Assembly (NCBI GenBank): GCA_934376945.1
Contig: CAKRPI010000008.1
Coordinates: forward strand, 1-35,465
Direction of reading: 5' to 3'
Origin: an uncultured Lachnospiraceae bacterium
Lineage (GTDB): Bacteria; Bacillota; Clostridia; Lachnospirales; Lachnospiraceae
DNA: 35,465 nt
The notes beneath the pieces are model-generated. The model made no database searches, had not been told where the DNA came from, and worked only from the letters and a program-made list of their open reading frames with translations. This document shows positions 16,070 to 22,575 of the stretch, piece after piece (the first letter of the stretch is position 1; every line of letters starts with the position of its first letter). The position numbers and the translations under genes are program-made.

Positions 16070-16101
16070 GTTTGTGACAGAACCAAAGAACACCTTATCA
16101 T
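16070..16101 (+). promoter_or_regulatory. Candidate promoter and shared operator of the MFS gene
   Basis: -35 GTGACA (16074-16079), 16-base spacer, -10 TATCAT (16096-16101), with an expected leader of about 18 bases ending in AAAAAGGAG. The -35 lies in the 10-mer GTTTGTGACA (16070-16079), which recurs in the same orientation at 14903-14912, each time followed by TTATCAT. Confidence 0.5.
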
Positions 16102-16125
16102 TCTGGTGACAAAAAGGAGAATACC

Positions 16126-17334
16126 ATGAACAAAAAATATCTGCCAAGTGCACTGATCCTGTATCTGAACTATTTCATCCATGGCATCGGCTGCTCAATC
16201 CTCGGTCAGGCAGTGATCAAGGAATCTCTCGCCGCTGCCTGGGGCGTGGAAGCAATGGCCATTACAGCCATTTCCGCAGCGCTCGGACTGGGCCGTCTGA
16301 TCGCGCTGCCATTTGCCGGACCACTTTCCGACAAGCTGGGGCGCCGCATTTCCACCGCAATCGGAAGTGCATCCTACGCGATCTATCTGTTAGGTCTTGC
16401 ACTCGCTTTTGGCGCTGGAACAAACGGCGGCTACACGATTGCTTACATCTGTGCAATCATCGGAGGAATCGCCAATTCTTTCCTTGATACCGGTATCTAT
16501 CCGGCAGTTGCTGAAATTATTTACAAAGCTCCTGGTGTTGCCACCATGGGCATTAAATTTTTTATCGCGATCGCTCAGATGCTTTTGCCGTTCGTACTCG
16601 GTGCAGCCGTAACAACGACTACTTCCGGTACGACCTCCTACAATCCACTCTTTATCGGCTGCGGTATCATCTACATCGTACTTCTTGTACTCGTTCTTCT
16701 CTTCCCTCTTCCGGATTCCGATCAGAAAGCAGACGGAAAAAAAGAAGGACTCATTGAAGGACTGAAGCATACCCATTTTTCCTTTGAATCCATCGCTATG
16801 ATCCTGATCGGATTTACCTGTACCGGTACTTTTCAGCTGTGGCTGAACTGTGCGCAGAACTTCGCAAAAGAAAATGTCGGCTGGGCAGACCCGTCGATCA
16901 TGCAGTCCTGGTATTCTGCCGGCACACTGCTCGCGCTTGTGGTAACTGCACTTCTCACCAGAAAAATCAAAGACGTTCGTTTCATCCTGATTTATCCTGT
17001 CGTATGCCTGCTCACACTGATTGCTGTGCTTATGGGACAGAACCAGACTCTGATGATCGCAGGCGCCTTTCTGATCGGATGGGCCGGAGCAGGCGGACTG
17101 CTTCAGATCGTAACTTCCGTTTGCAACATGCTTTTCCCGAAAATCAAAGGAACGGTTACTGCACTCGTTATGATTGCATCCTCTCTTTGCAACTATACGA
17201 TCCTCTCCGCAGCATCCAAAATGTCTCCTTCACAGGTTATGACAATGAACATCGTGCTCACTGCCATCGGTGTAATGCTCGGACTTTTCGTTAATCTCCG
17301 TTACAAAAAAATGACTGCGTCCGTAAATGAATAA
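16126..17334 (+). CDS. Major facilitator superfamily transporter, probable quinate/shikimate carrier
   Basis: 402 residues with about 12 TM helices. The MFS loop motif is present as GPLSDKLGRR between helices 2 and 3, and a charged central loop (DSDQKADGKKEGLIEGLK) splits the two halves. ATG at 16126 has AAAGGAG. It is divergent from the LysR gene and upstream of the dehydroquinate dehydratase gene. In E. coli MFS genes (ydiM, ydiN) also sit next to ydiB-aroD, which supports a hydroaromatic acid substrate, though the sequence alone does not name it. Confidence 0.88.
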   Translation: MNKKYLPSALILYLNYFIHGIGCSILGQAVIKESLAAAWGVEAMAITAISAALGLGRLIALPFAGPLSDKLGRRISTAIGSASYAIYLLGLALAFGAGTNGGYTIAYICAIIGGIANSFLDTGIYPAVAEIIYKAPGVATMGIKFFIAIAQMLLPFVLGAAVTTTTSGTTSYNPLFIGCGIIYIVLLVLVLLFPLPDSDQKADGKKEGLIEGLKHTHFSFESIAMILIGFTCTGTFQLWLNCAQNFAKENVGWADPSIMQSWYSAGTLLALVVTALLTRKIKDVRFILIYPVVCLLTLIAVLMGQNQTLMIAGAFLIGWAGAGGLLQIVTSVCNMLFPKIKGTVTALVMIASSLCNYTILSAASKMSPSQVMTMNIVLTAIGVMLGLFVNLRYKKMTASVNE

Positions 17335-17394
17335 CCCCTTGTAAGAGAATGTCTTCTGTGCTCACCGTAAGGCCACAAAATGACTGTGAATCTC

Positions 17395-17416
17395 AGCGCA
17401 TACAGAAAAATGCGCT
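17395..17416 (+). other. Hairpin downstream of the MFS gene
   Basis: Perfect 7-bp inverted repeat AGCGCAT/ATGCGCT with an 8-base loop, 60 bases after the MFS stop. No T-run follows directly, so it is not a standard terminator. It opens a 160-base structured stretch before aroD. Confidence 0.4.
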
Positions 17417-17455
17417 AAGTAAAAGGAAACTAATTTATTTTTTCTGTAGAAATAA

Positions 17456-17543
17456 GCATCATTCCATATTAAAATGATGCCAGGGTTGTGGAAGTACAAA
17501 GTACGGAACAATCCGCAAGGCATCTTTTGATCTTAATATCATT
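17456..17543 (+). repeat. Dispersed hairpin repeat, copy C, in the aroD leader
   Basis: Begins with a hairpin GCATCATT (17456-17463)/AATGATGC (17473-17480), then the family core: GGGTTGT (17483-17489) with ACAATCC (17508-17514), inner GTAC-AAA-GTAC, then GCAAGGCATCTTTTGAT and TTAATATCATT. About 57 of the last 63 bases match copy A at 7194-7256. It ends 35 bases before the aroD start. No clear promoter is visible between MFS and aroD, so this repeat probably lies within the operon transcript. Confidence 0.7.
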
Positions 17544-17578
17544 AAAATTAGTCTGTTAAAAGAAAGGAACATTCTGTC

Positions 17579-18340
17579 ATGAATACTGTTAAAGTAAGAA
17601 ACCTTGAAATCGGTGCCGGAGCACCAAAAATCATTGTTCCGATCGTCGGTGTCACAAAGGAAGAAATCATCGCCGAAGCAAAAACCTTCGATGCACTTCC
17701 GATCCACGTGGTCGAATGGCGCGTGGACTGGTTTGAGCATGCTTTCGAAGCGGAACACGTTATCGACGTGCTCAAAGCTCTGCGCGAGGTGCTCGGCAAT
17801 ACTCCATTGCTGACAACCTTCCGCACCTCAAAGGAAGGCGGTGAGAAAGCCATCTCACCGGAAGCTTACGCGGAACTAAACCTGAAAGCTGCTAAAAGCG
17901 GCTATACTGATCTGATCGATGTTGAAATCTTCACCGGTGACACAGTAGTCCGCAGAATTATCGACGGCGCTCACGCAGCAGGCGTCAAAGTCATCGCTTC
18001 CAACCACGATTTCAGCAAAACACCTGCAAAATCAGATATTATCTACCGTCTGCGCAAAATGCAGGATATGGGTGCTGACATCCCGAAGATCGCCGTAATG
18101 CCGCAGAATAAACGAGACGTGCTCACACTGCTCGCCGCTACTGAAGAAATGGTTACCGATTATGCAGACCGTCCGATCATCACAATGTCCATGGCCGGCA
18201 CCGGAGTCATCAGCCGCCTGTGCGGTGAAGTATTCGGTTCCTCTATGACCTTCGGCGCAGCAAAGAAGGCATCTGCACCGGGACAGATTGGTGTCAGCGA
18301 TCTGAACTCCGTGCTCACACTGCTGCACCGGTCCCTGTAA
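17579..18340 (+). CDS. aroD: 3-dehydroquinate dehydratase, type I
   Basis: 253-residue cytosolic Schiff-base enzyme interconverting 3-dehydroquinate and 3-dehydroshikimate. Class I landmarks: Glu in IDVEIF, catalytic His in ASNHDFSKTP, Schiff-base Lys in IPKIAVMP, Arg in GTGVISRLCGE and the Ser/Gln loop KKASAPGQI. ATG at 17579 has AAAGGAA. Type I enzymes serve biosynthesis or catabolism; its place between an MFS carrier and a TRAP system, next to NAD-type dehydrogenases and away from aroB/aroA/aroC, favours a catabolic or scavenging role here. Confidence 0.95.
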   Translation: MNTVKVRNLEIGAGAPKIIVPIVGVTKEEIIAEAKTFDALPIHVVEWRVDWFEHAFEAEHVIDVLKALREVLGNTPLLTTFRTSKEGGEKAISPEAYAELNLKAAKSGYTDLIDVEIFTGDTVVRRIIDGAHAAGVKVIASNHDFSKTPAKSDIIYRLRKMQDMGADIPKIAVMPQNKRDVLTLLAATEEMVTDYADRPIITMSMAGTGVISRLCGEVFGSSMTFGAAKKASAPGQIGVSDLNSVLTLLHRSL

Positions 18341-18348
18341 CTGATTTT

Positions 18349-18371
18349 CTGTGAGCTGACACAGCTCACAG
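18349..18371 (+). other. Perfect 10-bp hairpin between aroD and the TRAP genes
   Basis: CTGTGAGCTG (18349-18358), a three-base ACA loop, CAGCTCACAG (18362-18371), eight bases after the aroD stop. No T-run follows. A second hairpin, AGCGGA/TCCGCT, lies further on near 18403-18423. It could stabilise the upstream mRNA, set the aroD/TRAP expression ratio, or be an operator. Confidence 0.5.
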
Positions 18372-18473
18372 TCCTCCCAAATGCATTTCCACTGTCTGGA
18401 GTAAAGCGGACATTCGCAATCCGCTTTCGCTATTTGCCGGCCAGTCCCCTACTTTTATTTCCGGAGGTTCCAC

Positions 18474-19100
18474 ATGAAAAAAATACTCCACTGGCTCGAT
18501 GAAAATCTGGAAGAATTTCTGCTTGTGCTCTTTCTGATCGCCATGACTTTTATCATGGGCATTCAGGTTTTCTGCCGCTACGTACTTAGCGAGTCTCTTT
18601 CCTGGTCAGAAGAGCTTACCCGTTACCTTTTCATCTGGTCCGGCTTTCTGAGCGTCAGCTATTGCAGCAAAAAATGTCTTTCGATCAAGATTGAACAATT
18701 TGTCGCACTCTTTCCCCGCAAAGGGAAAGCAGTTTTTAAGCTTGTCAATCATACCTTTGAGCTGATCTTTTTCCTGTACATGATTCCGTTTGCCTGGTCT
18801 TATCTGATGTCTGCCGTAGAAAGCGGGCAGCTCTCACCGGCCTGCCGGATTCCAATGTATTACGCACAATCCGCACCGCTTGTATCCTTCGTGCTTGTCG
18901 CATTCCGCGTTCTTCAGCGCTGGATCATCGAATTTCGCATTGCACGCGGAGAGCATGTCATTGATCCTGCTCATCCGGAACAAAACACACCGGAATCTTT
19001 CATTTCTGCAAATGCGGAGTCTGGAATCGAACATGCAATCGAATCCGGAATCGATAACCGGATTGGAACGATTACAAATGCAAATGAGGAGGAACACTGA
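18474..19100 (+). CDS. dctQ: TRAP transporter small permease (DctQ family)
   Basis: 208-residue four-TM membrane subunit of a tripartite ATP-independent periplasmic-type transporter. The family pattern is seen in FLLVLFLIAMTFIMGIQVFCRY and SWSEELTRYLFIWSGFLS. The last 50 or so residues are a polar, acidic tail (AESGIEHAIESGIDNRIG) not typical of DctQ. ATG at 18474 has CGGAGG. Its TGA overlaps the dctM ATG by one base (TGATG), indicating translational coupling. Confidence 0.92.
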   Translation: MKKILHWLDENLEEFLLVLFLIAMTFIMGIQVFCRYVLSESLSWSEELTRYLFIWSGFLSVSYCSKKCLSIKIEQFVALFPRKGKAVFKLVNHTFELIFFLYMIPFAWSYLMSAVESGQLSPACRIPMYYAQSAPLVSFVLVAFRVLQRWIIEFRIARGEHVIDPAHPEQNTPESFISANAESGIEHAIESGIDNRIGTITNANEEEH

Positions 19101-20389
19101 TGCCTGCTGCTGTATTATTTCTGATTTTCGTGCTTTTACTTGTAATAGCGATTCCTGTATCGATCACGCTTGGAATTACCTCTGTGCTCCCTTCGATCTT
19201 CGATCCATCGTTTACCGTTGGCGCCAAATACCTGATCCGCGCCATGTTTGGCGGTCTGGACTCGTTCCCGCTGCTTGCTGTACCGATGTTTGTCCTGTCC
19301 GGTATTATCATGGCCAAAGGCGGTATTTCAAAAAAGCTGTTCGATGTATTTGCTTATTTTCTTGGACGTTTTACCGCCGGCATGCCATGTGCCGTGATCG
19401 TCACCTGCCTGTTTTACGGCGCAATCTCCGGTTCTGCACCGGCAACGGTTGCCGCCGTTGGAAGCATGACCATTCCGATTCTGACCTCTCTTGGTTACGA
19501 TCTCACCTTTTCCACCGCGATCGTTGCCGTTGCAGGCGGCCTTGGCGTCATCATCCCTCCGAGTATTCCGTTTATCATGTTCGGTATGGCCTCCGGTGCT
19601 TCGGTCAGTAATTTGTTTCTTGCCGGCATTATTCCGGGACTGATGATTGGCCTTCTGCTGATGCTCTATGCCATCTATCACTGCAAACGTTTCGGTGAGG
19701 ATAAAGAGAAAATTCATGCCGAGGTATCTCAGCTGCATGCAAAAGGGTTGCTCCGTGTATTAAAAGAAAGCTTTTTCGCACTGCTTAGCCCGGTTATTAT
19801 CCTCGGCTGTATTTACACCGGTATCGCTTCACCGACCGAAGCTGCTGTCATCTCCGTATTTTATGCATTCCTGATCAGCCTGCTCGTCTACCGCAGCATT
19901 CATCTGCGTGATATCTGGGGCATCTTTGTGGAAGCGATCCACACATTCACGCCGATCCTGTTTATTCTGGCGGCATCGACTGCTTTTTCTCGCGTACTGA
20001 CGCTGATGCAGGTGCCACAGACTGTAAGCACGTTCATTCTGGAGAATTTCCACAGTCCGGTGGCAATTCTGCTCGTAATCAATGCATTCCTTCTGCTGGT
20101 CGGCATGGTCATGGACACTACACCTGCCATCCTGATCCTCACACCGATCCTGCTTCCGATTGTTGAAGCCATCGGAGTCGATCCGGTTCAGTTTGGTGTC
20201 ATTATGGTTGTCAACCTCGCAATCGGATTCGTCACACCACCGATCGGAGTCAACCTGTTTGTTGCAAGCTCGCTGACAGAGGTTCCGGTTATGAGCATCG
20301 CAAAAAAAGCAATGCCGATGATCGCACTCTTTCTTGTCGCACTGCTTCTGATCACATTTATCCCGGCGCTTTCCATTGGAATTCTGTAG
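19100..20389 (+). CDS. dctM: TRAP transporter large permease (DctM family)
   Basis: 429 residues, 11-12 TM helices, the ion-coupled translocating subunit. Family features: FPLLAVPMFVLSGIIMAKGGI, GAISGSAPATVAAVGSMTIP, the IIPPSIPFIMFG turn, SPTEAAVISVFYA, MDTTPAILILTPILLPI and GFVTPPIGVNLFVAS. It overlaps dctQ by one base and has AGGAGGAA inside the dctQ end. TRAP systems typically import carboxylates or sialic acid with sodium. Confidence 0.95.
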   Translation: MPAAVLFLIFVLLLVIAIPVSITLGITSVLPSIFDPSFTVGAKYLIRAMFGGLDSFPLLAVPMFVLSGIIMAKGGISKKLFDVFAYFLGRFTAGMPCAVIVTCLFYGAISGSAPATVAAVGSMTIPILTSLGYDLTFSTAIVAVAGGLGVIIPPSIPFIMFGMASGASVSNLFLAGIIPGLMIGLLLMLYAIYHCKRFGEDKEKIHAEVSQLHAKGLLRVLKESFFALLSPVIILGCIYTGIASPTEAAVISVFYAFLISLLVYRSIHLRDIWGIFVEAIHTFTPILFILAASTAFSRVLTLMQVPQTVSTFILENFHSPVAILLVINAFLLLVGMVMDTTPAILILTPILLPIVEAIGVDPVQFGVIMVVNLAIGFVTPPIGVNLFVASSLTEVPVMSIAKKAMPMIALFLVALLLITFIPALSIGIL

Positions 20390-20405
20390 CAGAAAGGAAC
20401 CGTCT

Positions 20406-21470
20406 ATGTTTCAAAAAATCATTCTTTCGTTTAAAGATAATGCTTCAAAAACTTCTTCCATGCGGCGCTTTACGCTTACTGCCTGTACCGGGCTTCTTGC
20501 ATTGTCCACACTGCTGCTCGGCGGCTGTGGTCGCAGTGAGAATGACGTACAGCGCTACGCCTGGCCGCTCGCAACGGCAAGCCCGGAGGATACCGTAACG
20601 CAGATTTTCTCTGAAAAATTTGCGGAGGAAGTTTCCACCTTAAGCGGCGGACGTATGAAAATACAGGTCTATGCAAACGGTTCGCTCGGCGGTGACCGCG
20701 ACCTGCTCGAAACGTGCTCCGATGGCGATATCCCCTTTGTCGTACAAAACACTGCACCACAGGTTTCCTTTATGAATGATCTTGCCGTATTCGATCTTCC
20801 CTGTGTGTTTGATTCACTTGATGATTGCCGGGAAAAGATCGATGACCCGCAGTTCTGGCAGCTGATCAGTGATGTGTATACCGGCGGCGGCTACCACCTG
20901 CTTGGCATGGCCGACCAGGGCTTCCGGGTCATGAGCACCAACAAAAATATTACTGACTTTTCTGATTTCAAGGGCCAGAAAATCCGTACCATGGAAAACA
21001 GCTATCATCTCGCATTCTGGAAAGCACTCGGTGCCAACCCAACGCCGATGACCTTCAGCGAGGTTTACATTGGACTGCAGCAGCACACGATCGATGCTCA
21101 GGAAAATCCCTACGAGGTTATCGTATCCAACCGGCTTTATGAACAGCAGGATTACGTCGTGGAAACGAATCATCTTCCGCACCTCATCTCTCTGATCGTA
21201 AATGATGACTTTTTCCAGAATCTCTCGAAGGAAGATCAGGATATTCTCACACAGGCTGCCGAAACAGCCACCACCTTTGCAAGAGAACAGTCTGATAACC
21301 GCATCTCAGACCGTATCGCAACAATCGAAGCGAGCGGTACCCAGATCGTGACGCTCTCCGATGAGACACGGGATGCCATGCGGGACGCCGCGACATCCGT
21401 GTATGTTTCCATTAAATCAAGTATTCATCAGGATCTTTATGATGCGTATACGTCTATAGCAAAACCATAA
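20406..21470 (+). CDS. dctP: TRAP transporter substrate-binding lipoprotein (DctP family)
   Basis: 354 residues from ATG 20406 (AAAGGAA site); the frame also opens at 20376 inside dctM, without a better site. A signal peptide ends in lipobox LGGC with the lipid-bearing Cys41, so it is anchored outside the membrane. DctP features: the GSLGGDRDLLE strand, the GFRVMST and GQKIRTMEN region whose Arg normally binds the substrate carboxylate, LGANPTPMTFSEVYIGLQQHTIDAQENP. The binding Arg suggests a carboxylic acid ligand; quinate or shikimate is inferred from the neighbours. Last gene of the plus-strand block. Confidence 0.93.
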   Translation: MFQKIILSFKDNASKTSSMRRFTLTACTGLLALSTLLLGGCGRSENDVQRYAWPLATASPEDTVTQIFSEKFAEEVSTLSGGRMKIQVYANGSLGGDRDLLETCSDGDIPFVVQNTAPQVSFMNDLAVFDLPCVFDSLDDCREKIDDPQFWQLISDVYTGGGYHLLGMADQGFRVMSTNKNITDFSDFKGQKIRTMENSYHLAFWKALGANPTPMTFSEVYIGLQQHTIDAQENPYEVIVSNRLYEQQDYVVETNHLPHLISLIVNDDFFQNLSKEDQDILTQAAETATTFAREQSDNRISDRIATIEASGTQIVTLSDETRDAMRDAATSVYVSIKSSIHQDLYDAYTSIAKP

Positions 21471-21500
21471 AATGATGTTAAAGTCAAAAGATGCCTTACG
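21471..21500 (-). repeat. Dispersed hairpin repeat, copy D (3' part only)
   Basis: Starts one base after the dctP stop. On the minus strand it reads CGTAAGGCATCTTTTGAC then TTTAACATCATT, matching the end of copies A and C with a few changes. The hairpin half of the repeat is absent. Confidence 0.6.
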
Positions 21501-21520
21501 TTTTTTCAGAATTTGACATA

Positions 21521-21572
21521 AAAAGAGGCGTCTGCAAACAAATTTTGCTCTGTTTGCAGGCACCTCTTTTTT
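21521..21572. terminator. Bidirectional intrinsic terminator between dctP and shikimate kinase
   Basis: A 20-base inverted repeat, AAAAGAGGCGTCTGCAAACA (21521-21540) with 21551-21570 and two mismatches, with A/T runs at both ends. It lies between convergent genes. Confidence 0.85.
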
Positions 21573-21666
21573 ATTTTCTTTCTATTTTCTTTCTATATAT
21601 TCTGAAACTGATATTGTTCTTGGTATCCTTCTTTTCCAGTCTCTGCCCGGCAGCAACCGCTCATTC

Positions 21667-22452
21667 TTATTCCGCATCCACCGCACGCAGTCGCTGTACC
21701 AGCTCCTCACAGATCTCCAGCTTGTTCTTGCCATCTGTCTCAATCACAATATCGGCTGCTGCTTCATATTTCTCACGGCGCTTCTCCATCAGCTCCGCAA
21801 TATATGGTACCGTCTTGTTGCCCTCAAGCAGCGGGCGGTCGTGATTGTCCTTGACACGATTTAAGATGGTCTCCGGCTTCGCGGTCAGAAGTACTACACG
21901 GCCATTTTTCTTCATCTCGACCACGTTACGTTCGCGCATCGGTACACCGCCGCCACAGGAAATAACCACGTTTGTCCGAGACTGCATCTCGATCAGAAGA
22001 TTCGTCTCCAAATCACGGAAGTATTCCTCGCCATACGTCTCAAAAATGTCAGAGATTGACATTCCCTGTCTCTCTGCAATGATCTGATCCATCTCTACGA
22101 CTTCCATCGCAAATACGGTACGCAGAAAATCGGAGATCGTTGATTTACCTGCTCCCATAAACCCGATCAGAACGATATTGTAATCGAAAAGCTTGCGCGC
22201 CTGGATCCGCTTGCTGTTTCTTGTAATCTCCTCAAATACAGCCGCTACTTCCTCGGTATGGCGCTTTCCCTCCATCCGCTTTTTCAGCCATTCTCTCTGC
22301 TTTGCCTCCTGTTCCGGCTGAAGAATCGGAATATCATTCTCCTCTTTGTATACCATGATATCTTCTACTACGCGGTTGCGCATTAAAAGCGCATCCAGAA
22401 GGATTTCATCACACTGTCCAAGGCTCTCTCGTAATATCTCAAGCTGATTCAT
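21667..22452 (-). CDS. aroK: Chorismate mutase-shikimate kinase fusion protein
   Basis: 261 residues. Residues 1-85 resemble an AroQ-type (all-helical) chorismate mutase: LRESLGQCDEILLDALLMR, VVEDIMVYKEENDIPIL and a QRE segment. Residues about 90-260 are shikimate kinase: P-loop GFMGAGKST, shikimate Asp in VEMDQII, Arg in YFRDLET, CGGGVPMR and the lid RPLLEG. The kinase makes shikimate 3-phosphate on the way to chorismate; the mutase domain would act later, toward phenylalanine/tyrosine, or serve as a sensor. AGAGGAAA precedes ATG 22452. It is convergent with the TRAP genes and has its own promoter, so it is not in the same transcript, but it shares their substrate. Confidence 0.88.
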   Translation of the reverse strand: MNQLEILRESLGQCDEILLDALLMRNRVVEDIMVYKEENDIPILQPEQEAKQREWLKKRMEGKRHTEEVAAVFEEITRNSKRIQARKLFDYNIVLIGFMGAGKSTISDFLRTVFAMEVVEMDQIIAERQGMSISDIFETYGEEYFRDLETNLLIEMQSRTNVVISCGGGVPMRERNVVEMKKNGRVVLLTAKPETILNRVKDNHDRPLLEGNKTVPYIAELMEKRREKYEAAADIVIETDGKNKLEICEELVQRLRAVDAE

Positions 22453-22507
22453 TTTATTTCCTCTTTTCTGCCAGCCGCAGTTTTGGCGGAGGGCGTTTTC
22501 TTTTGCA

Positions 22508-22536
22508 ATTATATCAGTTATTCATTACTTTAGCAA
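22508..22536 (-). promoter_or_regulatory. Promoter of the chorismate mutase-shikimate kinase gene
   Basis: Minus-strand -35 TTGCTA (22536-22531), 17-base spacer, -10 TATAAT (22513-22508), leader of about 50 bases. Confidence 0.75.
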
Positions 22537-22575
22537 TGCAAAGTCCTGAAATTTTACATTGAAATCCGTTCTTTT

